Below, one piece after another: positions 7,612 to 18,900 of a stretch of 64,000 nucleotides of DNA. Made by a program: the position numbers and the translations under genes. Numbering within the stretch: position 1 is the stretch's first letter; each line of letters begins with the position of its first letter. The notes under the pieces are model-generated. The model was not told where the DNA came from. It saw nothing but the letters and a program-made list of their open reading frames with translations, and did not search any database. Source of the stretch: Acidobacteriaceae bacterium (lineage in GTDB: Bacteria; Acidobacteriota; Terriglobia; Terriglobales; Acidobacteriaceae); the NCBI GenBank assembly GCA_021323655.1, contig JAJPKO010000010.1, forward strand, positions 1-64,000. The letters run 5' to 3'.

Positions 7612-9117
7612 ATGCAGAAAACCGAAACACGGGTCCGCTTCGCGCCTTCGCCTACCGGACTTCTTCACGTGGGCAATGCCCGCACGGCGCTTTACAACTG
7701 GCTGGTGGCCCGCCACACAGGCGGAAAATTCATCCTTCGTATTGAAGACACCGACGTGGAGCGCAGCCGGGAAGAGCACGAAAGGCAGCTCATCGAAGAC
7801 CTGCGCTGGCTCGGCCTCGACTGGGACGAGGGCCCCGAAACGGGCGGCCCCCACGGGCCATATCGTCAATCAGAGCGGCTGGACATCTATCGCAAACATA
7901 CCGACCAGCTCCTGCGCGAAGGCAAGGCGTACCGTTGCTTCTGTACCACCGAGGAACTCGAAGCCGAGCGCCAGAAGGCCATCGCCGAACACCGCCCGCA
8001 GGTCTATTCAGGCAAGTGCCGCGCCATTTCCCAAAGTGACTCAGATGCACGCGCCGCCTCAGGCGAGTCATTTGCTGTGCGTCTGCGCATCCCGGAAAAA
8101 CCTTTGCGCTTTCACGACATCGTGCGCGGCGAAGTCGAGTTTCCCAACGAGACCGTCAGCGATCCGATCCTTGTCCGCTCGAGCGGCGTGCCTGTTTACA
8201 ACTATGTAGTCACAGTAGATGACGCGCTGATGGAGATCACGCACGTCATTCGCGGTGACGACCACATCTCGAACACGCCCAAACAGGTGGCCATCTACGA
8301 AGCCTTCGGCTGGCCCGTGCCTGAGTTCGCGCATCTCTCTACGATTCTTGGCAGCGACCGCGAGCGGCTCTCGAAGCGCCATGGTGCGACTTCGATTGCA
8401 AGCTTCCGCGAGATGGGTATTCTGCCCGAAGCACTCGTGAACTACCTCGCCCTGCTGGGATGGGGCGCCGAAGGCGGCACACGCGAAACCTTCACGCCTG
8501 AGGAGCTGATTCACGAATTCAAGCTGGAGCGCGTCACGGCCTCACCCGCCGTCTTTGACTTCGACAAGCTGCACTGGCTCAACCGGCACTACCTGAAGTT
8601 GGCAGACCCGGCACGTGTGCTCGACCTGGCATGGCCGTACTTTGAGAAGAAAGGCCTTCTGCCCGCCCACACTGCGGCCGAGAAGAAGATTGCCGACTGG
8701 TTTGGAAAGCTCATCGCCCTCTTTCTGCCTTCGGTGGACCGCCTGGAGCAATTGCCGGAAAAGGCGCAGTTCCTCTTTCACTTCGATCCGGCGGCGGCAA
8801 AGGCGAGCGAAGAGAATGCGGTCATTCTCGCAACAGAAGCCGCGCAGAAGGTGCTTGCGGCCTTTGCGCAGCGCGTTCGCACGCATCAGGGCGCAGTCAC
8901 GCCCGAGTTGTTCAAAAGCTGGATGAATGAGATCAAGTCCGCAACCGGAGCAAAGGGCAAAGAATTGTTTCACCCTGTGCGCATCGCGCTCACCGGAGCA
9001 CACTCCGGCCCCGAATTCGACAAGCTCATTCCCCTGCTGGAAGAAGGCAGCCCGCTGGCGCTTCCCGCACACATATTGAGCGTGCGCGAACGGGTCGAGC
9101 AATTCATTTCCGCATGA
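7612..9117 (+). CDS. gltX: Glutamate--tRNA ligase
   Basis: Class I aminoacyl-tRNA synthetase that activates glutamate with ATP and loads it on tRNA-Glu (and, in non-discriminating forms, tRNA-Gln). The 501-residue length fits bacterial GltX. The N-terminus has the HIGH-type signature [18 protein letters not shown] (9-26), followed by LRIEDTD; the second ATP motif is [13 protein letters not shown] (about 250-262). A cysteine pair CFC near 108 is in the region of the usual zinc knuckle. The helical anticodon-binding domain occupies the C-terminal 180 residues. The stop overlaps the next gene as ATGA. No glnS is in the window, so the tRNA-Gln question stays open. Confidence 0.97.
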   Translation: MQKTETRVRFAPSPTGLLHVGNARTALYNWLVARHTGGKFILRIEDTDVERSREEHERQLIEDLRWLGLDWDEGPETGGPHGPYRQSERLDIYRKHTDQLLREGKAYRCFCTTEELEAERQKAIAEHRPQVYSGKCRAISQSDSDARAASGESFAVRLRIPEKPLRFHDIVRGEVEFPNETVSDPILVRSSGVPVYNYVVTVDDALMEITHVIRGDDHISNTPKQVAIYEAFGWPVPEFAHLSTILGSDRERLSKRHGATSIASFREMGILPEALVNYLALLGWGAEGGTRETFTPEELIHEFKLERVTASPAVFDFDKLHWLNRHYLKLADPARVLDLAWPYFEKKGLLPAHTAAEKKIADWFGKLIALFLPSVDRLEQLPEKAQFLFHFDPAAAKASEENAVILATEAAQKVLAAFAQRVRTHQGAVTPELFKSWMNEIKSATGAKGKELFHPVRIALTGAHSGPEFDKLIPLLEEGSPLALPAHILSVRERVEQFISA

Positions 9118-9668
9118 GCGCAGCACAGCATCTCCTGTTTCCACACAGTTGGAGTGTTCGGGTCCTTGAACGGCGCCCGCTCATCGCACCCAGGCGGCAG
9201 TTTGTCTATCCTCAGCAGGCAGAAGAGGTGGAGCGCGGTGCACTGGAACTGCTCATCCAGCCATCAGCCGGAGAAAAATTCCTCGCCACCTGCGCACTGG
9301 GCTTTGGCGATCCCTCTGCGCCCACCGGCGTGTGGAGCTGCCCGCATCCGGACTGGCTTTGCGCCGCATCCGGAGGTTATGTATATCTGGTCCACACACT
9401 GCGGCCCGAAGAATGGCAGATGGTTCCCTATCGTCCCGTCCTCGGAATCCGCGCTGTGCCCGAGCAGCACCTTCTGCTCTTCCTCGGCCACCAGGCCATC
9501 TGCGCCTGGGGCGGCGAAGGACAGGCGTGGGAGTCAGAGCGCCTCTCATGGGAAGGCATCGAAATTACCAGCATCTCCGGAAACATCCTGCACGGCCTCG
9601 GATGGGACCTGATGACTGACAAAGATGTGCCCTTTGCTCTGGACTTACAAACTGGCATTCGCATTTAA
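9114..9668 (+). CDS. Unknown protein translationally coupled to gltX
   Basis: This 184-residue protein begins at the ATG of an ATGA overlap with the gltX stop, so its translation is probably coupled. It is rich in tryptophan and has recurring beta-strand stretches such as [31 protein letters not shown] and [18 protein letters not shown]; the spacing suggests a small all-beta or partial propeller-like fold. No signal peptide or membrane helix is seen. It converges on rsmD, overlapping it by 4 bp. I do not recognise a family. It is well formed in length and codon use, so I regard it as a real gene. Confidence 0.7.
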   Translation: MSAAQHLLFPHSWSVRVLERRPLIAPRRQFVYPQQAEEVERGALELLIQPSAGEKFLATCALGFGDPSAPTGVWSCPHPDWLCAASGGYVYLVHTLRPEEWQMVPYRPVLGIRAVPEQHLLLFLGHQAICAWGGEGQAWESERLSWEGIEITSISGNILHGLGWDLMTDKDVPFALDLQTGIRI

Positions 9669-10234
9669 GCTGCCGTTCCATTCCGGTAAAAACTAAGCGC
9701 GGCATCACCCTGTTCCAGCAGGCGATAACGTTGCAGGCTTCCATATATCTCATCCAGCGACTGTTTGCGAGAGTGCTCCGCAACCACAACAGCGCCGGGC
9801 GCAAGCAGGCGCTCTTGCGGGCCTCCCAGCGCTTCGAGCGTGCGGGCGTATTGGTCCGCATTTTTATATGGCGGATCCAGAAACACGATGTCGAAGCTCT
9901 GCCTCTGTTCCTGGAGATGTTTCAGTGATGTTGCGACACTGCGCGTGTCCAATTGAAAGCCCTCGCTGATTCCCAGAGACTTCAGATTGGACCGAATCGC
10001 AGCAATGGCCGCAGCCGCCTTTTCCACAAACACCACACCAGCGGCCCCACGGCTCAGCGCCTCGATTCCATTGGCCCCGGAACCGGCATACAAATCAAGA
10101 AACATCGCACCTTCCATGCGCGGAGCAAGCACATTAAACAGCGTCTCGCGCAGGCGGTCGCTGGTCGGGCGCGTATCCACGCCACGGGGGGCCACCAGCG
10201 CGCGTGAACGGTACTTTCCAGCAATCACCCGCAT
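9665..10234 (-). CDS. rsmD: 16S rRNA (guanine-966-N2)-methyltransferase RsmD
   Basis: RsmD transfers methyl from S-adenosylmethionine to G966 of 16S rRNA during small-subunit assembly. The start ATG 10234 gives MRVIAGKYRSRALVAP, the canonical family N-terminus, followed by TRPTSDRLRETLFNVL. The SAM-binding motif is FLDLYAGSGANGIEALSRGA, with FVEKAAAA after it, and the catalytic motif IV is VFLDPPYKNA. At 189 residues it has the usual length. The open frame continues 80 codons upstream, but that stretch has no family similarity and overlaps the divergent gene. Confidence 0.96.
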   Translation of the reverse strand: MRVIAGKYRSRALVAPRGVDTRPTSDRLRETLFNVLAPRMEGAMFLDLYAGSGANGIEALSRGAAGVVFVEKAAAAIAAIRSNLKSLGISEGFQLDTRSVATSLKHLQEQRQSFDIVFLDPPYKNADQYARTLEALGGPQERLLAPGAVVVAEHSRKQSLDEIYGSLQRYRLLEQGDAALSFYRNGTAA

Positions 10235-10286
10235 CGTTCTGATGGTATACCGCCATATACAATGATGAAGGACGAGGACGAAAGCA

Positions 10287-11420
10287 ATGCGCGGCTGGTC
10301 ATTTCCGCTGGGTCGCTGGATGGGCGTGGATCTGCGCATCCACACCTTCTTCCTGCTTCTCCTCGGCTTTAGCCTGCTGGCCACCAGCCTGAACGTGCCT
10401 ACATGGCGCGCCATCTTTCTCTGGGGCATTCTGCTGCTGGCCGTCTTTGTGCGCGAAATCGCGCGCGTCATCACTGCCGCTTATCACGGGGTACAGCTGC
10501 GCAGCATCCTGCTGCTCCCCATCGGCGGACTCTTCTCCTACGCAAATCCTGACAGCGCCGAGCGCGCCAGCGAAGGCAAGGTGCAGACCTCCATGGCCCT
10601 CGTCGGCCCGCTCGCCAATTTCGCCTTTGCTCTTGTCGTTGGAGCATTGATCCTCGGCGCGTCGCCGAACGTACCCGTTTTTGCCAAGCCGCTTGTCACG
10701 CCGCTGCACCTGATGCGCTCCGCCGTATGGCTGAACGTGATTCTTGGCGCGCTCAATTTTGTTCCCGCCTATCCGCTCGATGCGGGCCGCATGCTCCGTG
10801 GCGGATTCAGCCGCGCCCATGGTGCGGTCAAGGGCACGCGCGCCGCCTCCGGCATTGGCCAGATGCTCGGCCTGCTGGCCGTACTCGGGGGCATCGCCCT
10901 GCTCTTTCTTCCCGGCTCCGGACTGGGCACCAACCTGAGCCCCTGGCTCATCATGGGAGGCTTTTTCATCTTCATTGGGGCGCAGCTTGAAGACCAGGGC
11001 CTGATGTTCCAGTCTGTCGTGGACACGGTCACCATGCGGGACGTCATGCTCACCAACTTCGCCACGCTCTCGCCCTCGGACACTCTGGAAGACGCCCTCC
11101 ACCAGGCCATCCACTCCCTTCAGGACGAGTTCCCTGTTGTGCGCGGCGCAAACCTGGTCGGAGTGGTCTCGCGCCAGGGCATCATCGAGGCCCTTCGCAG
11201 CGAAGGCAACGGATATGTGCAGTCCATCATGTCGCGCGCCTTTCAGGTAGCGCAACCCGATGATTCACTGGGACAGATGATCCGCCGCATGTCCGGCGGC
11301 AAAATGTCCCTCGTTCCGGTAACAGAAGGCGGTCGCATCGTCGGCATCGTCACGCTCCAGAACCTGATGCACAGCATGGGCATGCTCGCCGAACACCGCA
11401 GATTCAAGCGCGAAGGCTGA
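10287..11420 (+). CDS. S2P/M50-like membrane protein with CBS pair, zinc motif lost
   Basis: A 377-residue polytopic protein built like the site-2 proteases with CBS domains: five or six membrane helices over residues 15-225, then two CBS modules (about 243-300 and 305-365). The helix that should carry HExxH reads FVREIARVITAAYHG, so both zinc histidines are Arg56 and Arg60; the glutamate E57 stays. The second metal motif is nearly intact as NFVPAYPLDAGR (157-168), keeping D165. A working zinc site looks impossible, so this is predicted to be a pseudoprotease, perhaps binding nucleotides through the CBS pair. It is divergent from rsmD (52 bp). The ribosome site is within GGACGAGGAC. Confidence 0.85.
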   Translation: MRGWSFPLGRWMGVDLRIHTFFLLLLGFSLLATSLNVPTWRAIFLWGILLLAVFVREIARVITAAYHGVQLRSILLLPIGGLFSYANPDSAERASEGKVQTSMALVGPLANFAFALVVGALILGASPNVPVFAKPLVTPLHLMRSAVWLNVILGALNFVPAYPLDAGRMLRGGFSRAHGAVKGTRAASGIGQMLGLLAVLGGIALLFLPGSGLGTNLSPWLIMGGFFIFIGAQLEDQGLMFQSVVDTVTMRDVMLTNFATLSPSDTLEDALHQAIHSLQDEFPVVRGANLVGVVSRQGIIEALRSEGNGYVQSIMSRAFQVAQPDDSLGQMIRRMSGGKMSLVPVTEGGRIVGIVTLQNLMHSMGMLAEHRRFKREG

Positions 11421-11436
11421 GTCCCGCCCTTGAGCA

Positions 11437-11563
11437 GGGGGTATCCCCCCTCCCCTGCTTAGGGGCCGTTTCCTTTATTTTCAATGACTTAGCGGGGGAT
11501 TATCCCCCGCTATCTTACTGATTCTGCAGGGGTTAAGTGCGATCTAGTATTTTCAATCACTTA
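11437..11563. repeat. Acidobacterial-type intergenic repeat cluster
   Basis: Two near-identical 16-mers, TATTTTCAATGACTTA (11476-11491) and TATTTTCAATCACTTA (11548-11563), are 72 bp apart. A perfect hairpin AGCGGGGGA-TTA-TCCCCCGCT (11491-11511) and a GGGGG-TAT-CCCCC hairpin near 11440 lie among them. The arrangement looks like a decayed tandem of a ~72-bp unit. Confidence 0.6.
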
Positions 11564-11582
11564 CGAGGGGGTCCCATGAAAG

Positions 11583-11611
11583 CGCCCGCACGAGGCGCAG
11601 GCTTTTTTTGG
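11583..11611 (+). terminator. Possible rho-independent terminator
   Basis: GCGCC-CGCACGA-GGCGC followed by AGGCTTTTTTT forms a short 5-bp GC stem before seven T. It is 160 bp after the S2P-like gene and inside the repeat region, so its role is uncertain. Confidence 0.4.
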
Positions 11612-11844
11612 CAACCTTAGCTCTTAAGTTCAGGATAGCAAATTGCGTGGAAATTACCGGCAGCTCCAGTTTTGGAATAAGTGGTTTATTTTATGTGGGT
11701 TGCGTGTGAAGTGGATGGGAGAGGGACTTGACAAAAATTTTCCACAAGGGAGTCATAGCAGCGTAACACCGGGTCCCATCCTTCGCGACAGCAAAGGTGG
11801 GAACCTTCGCAGGATTACGCAGCACGGAAGGGCAAAGCGAATGA

Positions 11845-12885
11845 TCAACCCGAAATCTCTCTTACCTCGGTAGCAACACGAACCGCCTCTGGTTTTTGCG
11901 GCAGCTCATCCATGCGGCCAAAGATCATCTTTCCGGACGCGGTCTGCAGCACCGATGTCACATTGATCTCCACCGCACGGCCAATCATCCGCCGCGCATG
12001 GTCTACCACCACCATCGTGCCGTCATCCAGATAGCCAACCCCCTGGTCGTACTCCTTGCCTTCTTTCAGGATTACGATGTTCATCTTCTCACCGGGGAGA
12101 ACCACAGGCTTAAGTGAATTGGCCAGATCATTGATGTTCAGCACCTGCACGCGATGTACCTGCGCGACCTTGTTCAGGTTGAAATCAGTGGTGATGATCT
12201 TTGCCTCAAACTTTTTTGCCAGCTCAATCAGCTTCAGGTCCACTTCCCGTGCCTGCGGGAAATCGTCCTTCACGATCTGCACATTCAGCAGCGAGTTGCC
12301 CTGCATCCGCTGGAGCACATCGAGCCCGCGCCTTCCGCGCTGCCGCTTCGAGCTGTCGGTGGAATCGGCCACCATTTGCAGCTCATGCAGAACAAATTCA
12401 GGGACGACCAGTGTCCCATCCACAAATCCGGTTTCGGCCATGTCAGCAATACGACCATCAATAATCGCGCTTGTGTCCAGCAGCTTCATGTCCCGTCTCG
12501 TCTGCCTGTCGCCGGTAAACAGTCCGCCCAGCGCGGAGAGGTTCAGCAGGTCCCCTTTGCTCGCACCCACCACAAGGCCCACGTAGGACATGAGCAGCAG
12601 CACAAAAATCTGCAGGACACTGCGCACACTTCCGGCGGGAAGGCTATTGGCCAGCACCAGGCTGAACAGAAAGGCGCCGAAGATGCCGAGAACACTTCCG
12701 GCCACAGCGCCAATCAGCCGGCGCAGCCCCAGCGCGCGCACACGTACTTCAAAGAGGATCACCAGGGCGGCAGCCGCCGCTCCCACACCCGCCGACACAG
12801 TTGCGGACAATCCAAACGGCCGAAAGAAGTAACAGGCAGCAGCAAATACAAGAACAAAAACAACGCGTATAAAAACGAGGTCCAT
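11845..12885 (-). CDS. PIN/TRAM-domain membrane protein (YacL-like)
   Basis: This 346-residue protein starts at ATG 12885, preceded by GGGGGA. It has four N-terminal membrane helices (about 3-22, 30-48, 58-80, 90-108), then a PIN nuclease domain with LLDTSAIIDGRIAD (D137, D143) and later acidic residues in ITTDFNLN, and a C-terminal TRAM RNA-binding domain near 275-335 containing VGYLDDGTMVVVDHARR. The family occurs in Gram-positive bacteria and acidobacteria; it is thought to be a membrane-bound RNase, but its substrate is not settled. The four acidic PIN residues appear to be kept, so activity is plausible. An upstream extension of the frame shows no family match. Confidence 0.88.
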   Translation of the reverse strand: MDLVFIRVVFVLVFAAACYFFRPFGLSATVSAGVGAAAAALVILFEVRVRALGLRRLIGAVAGSVLGIFGAFLFSLVLANSLPAGSVRSVLQIFVLLLMSYVGLVVGASKGDLLNLSALGGLFTGDRQTRRDMKLLDTSAIIDGRIADMAETGFVDGTLVVPEFVLHELQMVADSTDSSKRQRGRRGLDVLQRMQGNSLLNVQIVKDDFPQAREVDLKLIELAKKFEAKIITTDFNLNKVAQVHRVQVLNINDLANSLKPVVLPGEKMNIVILKEGKEYDQGVGYLDDGTMVVVDHARRMIGRAVEINVTSVLQTASGKMIFGRMDELPQKPEAVRVATEVREISG

Positions 12886-12978
12886 ACGGATCCCCCGAAT
12901 ATCATCTTTGCCGCAGCCAGAAACTGCTTTTGCGCGGCACCCGGAGTATACGCATACGCCTGCGCTTTCTGCAAAAGG

Positions 12979-13007
12979 AAAAGGCACCGCAACGCGATGC
13001 CTTTTTT
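12979..13007 (-). terminator. Terminator after gyrA
   Basis: Read on the minus strand, GCATCGCGTTGCGGTGCC forms a stem with one mismatch, flanked by A-rich and T-rich tracts (TTTTCC after the stem). It lies 19 bp beyond the gyrA stop. Confidence 0.65.
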
Positions 13008-13025
13008 CTGCTGCTGAAAACAGAG

Positions 13026-15677
13026 TTACTGCAACAGCGTCCCGTTTTCCTGTTCCTGCTTGGCTTCCTCCGGCGGAATGACAACGGCCGCGGCGACCTT
13101 GTCGTCCTCTTCCAGATTCAGCAGCCTGACACCCTGCGTCGAGCGCCCAGCCTCGCGGACCGTCTTCGTATCAATGCGGATGATCTTGCCAAACTGGCTG
13201 ATGATCATCAGCTCCGAGGTTTCGTCCACAAGCTGAATCGAAGAGACCTTGCCATTGCGCGGGGTGGTCTTAACGTTGATGACGCCCTTGCCGCCGCGCG
13301 TCTGCAAGCGGTACTCATCCACGTCCGTACGTTTGCCGTAGCCGTTTTCCGTCACGCTGAGAATCAGGCAGGCGCAGCTTACGCCATTCTCGTTCCTGCG
13401 TTCTTTCGGAGTAACAGCAATGCCTACCAGGTAATCGTTCCTGCCCAGCTCGATGCCGCGCACACCGCGCGCCGGACGCCCCATGGACCGCACGTCATCC
13501 TCATCAAAGCGGATAGCCATGCCTTCGTGCGTTGCCAGGAAGACAATCTGCTTTCCATCGGTGATGCGAACGCCCACCAGCTCATCATCCTCATCCAGAC
13601 CGATGGCGATGATGCCGCGCGCCATTACATTGGAGAAGTCCTTGAGCGGCGTCTTCTTCACTGTTCCCTTGCGCGTGGCAAAGAAGATGTACTTGCCCTC
13701 TTCTTCCAGATTGCGGACGCCCAGAATCGTGCGCACCGTCTCGCCGGGCTGTAGATTCAGCAGGCTCTGGATGGACTTGCCCTTGCCCGCCGCGCCAACA
13801 TCGGGAATCTCATAGACCTTCAGCCAGTACACACGCCCGGTATTGGTAAAGCAGAGCAGGTACGCATGGGTGGACTCGATGATGAGCTGCGAGACAAAGT
13901 CCTCGTCGCGCGTCTTCATCCCGGTGCGGCCCTGGCCTCCGCGGCGCTGTTGGCGATAGGTGGAGATCGGCGTGCGCTTCAGGTACCCCTGATGCGAAAC
14001 CGTGACGGCAACCTGCTCATCTGCAATCAGGTCTTCGAGCTTCAGCTCTACCGTCTCGTCAATGATCTCCGTGCGGCGAGCATCGCCATAGTCCTTGCGG
14101 ATTGCCTCCAGCTCCTTCACAATGACTGAGCGCAGCTTCTTCTCTGAAACCAGAATGGATTCGTACTCCTCAATGCGCTCGCGCACCTCGGCAAGTTCCT
14201 TCAGCAGCTCATCAATCGAAAGCTGCGTGAGGCGATACAGTTGCAGCTCGAGGATGGCATCAATCTGGCGATAGCTCAGTGTGAGCGTCGGTGTAATGAG
14301 CGTCGCCGGATCAATGGCATACTTGGCCGAATCCAGCGTGACACCTTTCAGCGCCTGGTCCCGCACAGTAATCGTCTTGCCGGAGAAGAACTGGAAGAGG
14401 TTTTCGCGGGCATCCGCACGGGAGCCTGATCCGCGAATGATCTTAATCACGTTGTCCAGATGGTCCAGGGCAATCTGGTAGCCGATGAGGATATGCTCCC
14501 GCTCACGCGCCTTGCGCAGCAGGAAGGCGGTGCGGCGGCGGACCACATCCACACGATGATCAATGAAGTGGCGAATGGCATCCGGCAGCGAAAGCTCGCG
14601 TGGCTGGCCATTCACGACGGCCAGAAAGATCATCGAGAAGCTTTCCTGCATCTGCGTGTGCTTGTAAAGCTGGTTGAGCACAATCTGCGGCTCGGCCCCG
14701 CGCTTCAGCTCAATCACGATACGCATGCCGTCGCGGTCGCTCTCGTCGCGAACGTCAGAGATTTCGTCCACCGTCTTCTCATTCACCAGCTCGGCAATAC
14801 GCTTGATCAGCGTGTTTTTGTTGACCTGGTAAGGAATTTCGCTGACGATAATCGCCTGACGGCCCTGCGTCAGGTTCTCGATGGCGCATTTGGCGCGCAT
14901 CAGGAAGCGGCCACGACCCGTTTTATATGCCTGCGCAATGCCGCTGCGTCCGTAGATAAAGCCGCCCGTCGGGAAATCCGGCCCCTGCACGTGTTTCAGC
15001 ACTTCGGCCAGCCCTGCGTGCGGATTGTTCACCATCTCTATGGCGGCGTTGATGACTTCCGTCAGATTGTGTGGCGGAATGTTGGTGGCCATGCCGACCG
15101 CGATGCCATTCGCGCCATTGATGATGAGATTCGGAATGCGCGTCGGCAGGACCGCCGGCTCATAGGTGGACTCGTCATAGTTAGGGACAAAGTCCACTGT
15201 CTCCTGATCAATGTCGGCCAGCATCTCGCCGGCAACACGCATCATGCGGCATTCGGTGTAACGCATCGCCGCCGGAGGATCACCGTCTACCGAGCCGAAG
15301 TTTCCCTGCCCATCCACCAGCGGATAGCGCATGCTGAAGGGCTGCGCCAGACGCACCAGCGCGTCATAGATGGCCGAATCGCCATGAGGATGGTACTGGC
15401 CCATCGCCTGTCCCACAACTTTGGCGCACTTCGTGTACTTCTTGTTGTGCTGCAGGCCCATCTCGTGCATCGTGTAGAGGATGCGGCGGTGTACAGGCTT
15501 AAAGCCGTCACGTACATCCGGCAACGCGCGCCCGATAATGACTGACATGGAGTAGTCGAGATACGACCGGCGCATCTCATCTTCCACATTGATAGGTACG
15601 ATATTGGCTGCGCCGGGGCCGATGTCGCCGTTACCGCCGTCGCCAAGAGGGAGTTGTGGGTTCTGTTCGTCTGCCAT
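13026..15677 (-). CDS. gyrA: DNA gyrase subunit A
   Basis: GyrA is the breakage-reunion subunit of the ATP-driven enzyme that introduces negative supercoils. The 883-residue protein has the winged-helix domain with catalytic Y140 in [10 protein letters not shown]. The quinolone-contact region reads [20 protein letters not shown], with Ser101 and Asp105 at the positions usually changed in resistance, so no resistance change is seen. The C-terminal pinwheel begins with the GyrA box QRRGGQG (near 566), which marks gyrase rather than topoisomerase IV ParC. An N-terminal extension of about 25 residues is acidic and Gly-rich. gyrB is not adjacent. Terminator follows at 12979. Confidence 0.97.
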   Translation of the reverse strand: MADEQNPQLPLGDGGNGDIGPGAANIVPINVEDEMRRSYLDYSMSVIIGRALPDVRDGFKPVHRRILYTMHEMGLQHNKKYTKCAKVVGQAMGQYHPHGDSAIYDALVRLAQPFSMRYPLVDGQGNFGSVDGDPPAAMRYTECRMMRVAGEMLADIDQETVDFVPNYDESTYEPAVLPTRIPNLIINGANGIAVGMATNIPPHNLTEVINAAIEMVNNPHAGLAEVLKHVQGPDFPTGGFIYGRSGIAQAYKTGRGRFLMRAKCAIENLTQGRQAIIVSEIPYQVNKNTLIKRIAELVNEKTVDEISDVRDESDRDGMRIVIELKRGAEPQIVLNQLYKHTQMQESFSMIFLAVVNGQPRELSLPDAIRHFIDHRVDVVRRRTAFLLRKAREREHILIGYQIALDHLDNVIKIIRGSGSRADARENLFQFFSGKTITVRDQALKGVTLDSAKYAIDPATLITPTLTLSYRQIDAILELQLYRLTQLSIDELLKELAEVRERIEEYESILVSEKKLRSVIVKELEAIRKDYGDARRTEIIDETVELKLEDLIADEQVAVTVSHQGYLKRTPISTYRQQRRGGQGRTGMKTRDEDFVSQLIIESTHAYLLCFTNTGRVYWLKVYEIPDVGAAGKGKSIQSLLNLQPGETVRTILGVRNLEEEGKYIFFATRKGTVKKTPLKDFSNVMARGIIAIGLDEDDELVGVRITDGKQIVFLATHEGMAIRFDEDDVRSMGRPARGVRGIELGRNDYLVGIAVTPKERRNENGVSCACLILSVTENGYGKRTDVDEYRLQTRGGKGVINVKTTPRNGKVSSIQLVDETSELMIISQFGKIIRIDTKTVREAGRSTQGVRLLNLEEDDKVAAAVVIPPEEAKQEQENGTLLQ

Positions 15678-15895
15678 AGATGAGTGTCACAGAGAAATTT
15701 CACGCGGCAAGTGAAGGACAAAGGCCGGATGAAATGAATCTATCTCTATGATACTAAAATAGTTATCGAACAGCAATGCAGGCTTAGTCTATTGGATTCA
15801 GGAGTTTGCAGCAAGCGGCTTGGAGTGCCTGTGGCATTCTCCATTCCGTCCACAGAAAATGCCTGCCTGCTATCTGAGGAATTCCACGAAAAAGA

Positions 15896-15924
15896 AAAGG
15901 GCCAGGCGCTGGCCTGGCCCTTCT
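15896..15924 (-). terminator. Terminator after TonB receptor 1
   Basis: On the minus strand AGGGCCAG-GCCAGCG-CCTGGCCCT precedes TTTTCTTTTT. The 8-bp stem and the U-tract 15 bp past the stop make this a strong rho-independent terminator. Confidence 0.85.
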
Positions 15925-15939
15925 GCACTTCATATTTCC

Positions 15940-18900
15940 TTAGAAGTTAAAGCGTGCAGCGAGCTGCATCTGACGCGGGTTGTAGACATAGTTGGAGTTC
16001 GCGTTGGTATAGCTGCCATAGGTCGGCTGGAAGTTGAGCGTCGGGCTGCTGACCGGTCCAGCAATGGAATAGGCCGAGGTGCTCACTCCAGTGATGTTGA
16101 CGTGGTTCAGCGCATTGAACAGCTCGCCAAACACTTCGAAGCTCGCTTTGTCTCCTACAGGAATCTGTTTGGAGAGGCGGACGTCGAAGATCTGCGTAGC
16201 CGGATAACGATAGCTGTCCCGCAGTCCCGGCAGGCGGGTCACGCCTGTACCCAGCGGGCCGGAAAAAGCACCCAGCGTAGATCCGGTGGTCCCTGGAGTA
16301 TAGGGGAGTCCAGTTTGCGCCTGGAAAACAGGAGCAAGTGTCCAGCCATTGGCAAAGAGGCGGGAAACATAGCTCTTCACGTTCCAGGTGGGGGAAAAGA
16401 CGGCATTGAAGACGAACCGGCTGCGCACATCGTTAGCCGAAGGTCCGTAATCAGCCCGAATATCCGCCGGATCGAGATAGGTGTTCCCCGGCGATCCTGT
16501 GCCCGTGTACTGGTTATAGTCAAGCGACTTGGACCAGGTGTAGTTGGCGTTGAACTGCAGCTGCTGAGTAAAGCGGTGGTTCACCTGCGCCACCAGTCCG
16601 TGATAAGAGGAATTGCCGTTGCTGATGGCTTCGATGATCTGGCCATAGTTTGGAGCCGGACGGTTAAAGTTCGTATACAGCTTCGTTGTGACCTGAGCGC
16701 CGTCCGTATATGGCCCGGCAACCGCGCCCTTTATCGAGGTAGAAGGCTGCTGGCCGACCACGGTGTAGGTAATGGGAACGACCGAGTGGGTATCAAAATT
16801 GCGATCAATGCCCGCAATCAGTTCACGTCCCAGGCTGCCAATGTAGCTGACCGAAAATACGGTGTTCCAGCCCATCTGCTGCTCGACTGTCAGGTCCATC
16901 TCATGGATCTGCGGCGCCTGAAAGTTCTTGTCAAAATACGCCAGGCTGGCCAATCCGGAACTGAGAGAAGGAGCGGTGGCAAGAACGTTTGGGAAGCCCG
17001 GCGCGCCAGCCCCATATCCTTTAAAGGTGTAGGTCAGCTGCCCATTCGGGTTCCCGGAAGCAAGATAGGTCTGCAGGATATTTGAGTTGATGATGCGGCC
17101 AAAATACATGCCGTACCCACCCCGAAGAACAGTGTGGGCGTTCCCGAAAACGTCCCAGGCAAAACCCACGCGTGGGCCAACGTTGTTTTTGTCGTCGGGC
17201 GACTGGGAGGTCAGCTGCTGAATGGTCCGGTTTCCGATGGTGGGCACCGTCGTAACATTGTCGGTGCTGGGAAGGATCGCCCCGGGAATGCTCTCGTACT
17301 CATAGCGAACACCAAGGTTGAGCGTAAGCCGAGGATTTATCTTCCAGTCGTCCTCGACAAAGAAGGCATAGTCTTTGGTGATGAGCTGGAATGCTCTGGG
17401 TCCGAAGGCCTGGGAGAAGCTGCTGTAAGTGTACTTATAATTGGCTGGGCCCACGCCAAGCACGCCGTGGTAGTAATCGGAGAGATAGTCTCCCAGGAAG
17501 CTATAGCTGTAGGACCCGTTCTCGGTATACAGGTTCTTGATGTAATCAAGAACGTTGTTGTAATCCACGCCAAACTTCAAATTGTGGTTGCCACGGACCC
17601 AGTTCACTGTATCGGCAATCTGGGTACGGCGCTCATCCGGATAAGCAAACCGCTCAAGAAACGCCGGCTTGCCAATCTGAAAACCGGTTGATCCCCAGAT
17701 GGAGATCTGTGCAGGACGGCCAAACTGATTATTGGCCATTGGCTGTTCATATGCGGTAGGGGACTGGCTGCTTTCAAATTCAAAGTCGCGTCCATACTGG
17801 AAGCGAATCTCATTGAGGATGGTCGTTGTAAAGGTGGATTCCAGCTTGGCCACGCCCCAGTCTTCTTTTACGAAGTCATTTCCAAAGCTGGCACGCCCGT
17901 ATGTATTGGAGGCTTGCGTCTGGATTCCAGCAGGCGAGTTCCAGCCAAGCCGGTTGTACTCAAACGAAGCGTGGTGCTTCGGCGTAACCTGCCAGTCGAG
18001 TTTGGGGAAATTGATGATCTGTTCGCCTTTGCGAGGAACAGTGCCAAGAGTCCCGGCGGAAAGGGCCGCAACGCCTTGAACATCAGCCTGCACACCGGCG
18101 TTGTAGTTGCCGCCATAGAGGTTGGTAGCAAGCTCGCAGGCGTCTGCCGTGGGCTGATACCGGAGGTTTTTCGTGCCGCCGGGGAAGGCCGCCTGTCCCG
18201 CCTTGGTCCTGATGTTGGCGCAGGTAACCCCGGGTGGAAGCGAAGAGAGAGGCGCAGCATAAAAGGCCAGGGGAGTTCCCACGCGCGCTGTTCCGGGGAA
18301 ATTCCGGCTTGACTGGTCATAGGCATAGAACCAGAAGAGCCGGTCTTTGATAATGGGTCCGCCAATGCCGAATCCCCACTGCTTCCGCCAATCCTTGGGC
18401 TTGTAAACATTGGTGACAAAATTGCCGGAAGCGTCCTGCGTCGTCAACGTGGTGTAGCCGTTCTTCGCTCCCCACTCATTGTCGCGGTCGCGGAAGAAGG
18501 CCTGTCCGTGAATCTGGTTCGTACCACTCTTGGTGACAGTATTGATGACGCCGCCGGCAGCCCGCCCGTATTCAGCCGAATAATTTGAGGTGTTGACCTG
18601 AAACTCCTGGACCGCTTCTTCTGAGGTGGAGTAGGAGGCGCGGGTACGTCCGCGTTCCTCAGAGAAATAGGCCTGGTTATTATCAGCGCCGTCCACCGTA
18701 ACGTTATTCAGCAGCGCGCTGACGCCACGGAAGCTGAGGAGACCAAAGCCGTCAGAATTGGAAACAACGCCCGGGGTGAGGACAGCAAAGTTGGACCAGC
18801 GGCCGCCGTTGATCGGCAAATTGTTGATCTGCTGCTGGTTGACGCCTGTATTGACCTCAGGACTGGTGGTGTTGACCAGCGGCGCAGTGTCCGAGACAGT

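Larger units (their letters stand above)
11421..11844. other. 424-bp intergenic region with repeat hairpins
   Basis: No gene is supported. The left half (11440-11600) is a cluster of G/C-run hairpins and direct repeats; the right half has a fairly AT-rich stretch without recognised features. It separates two convergent genes, so it may act mainly as a termination zone. Confidence 0.5.

Noticed and set aside
14460-15545. 361-codon plus-strand frame across gyrA
   Set aside because: Antisense shadow of gyrA, His/Arg-rich product with no domain features.
15820-17085. 421-codon plus-strand frame
   Set aside because: Mostly antisense to TonB receptor 1; no ribosome site and no family pattern.
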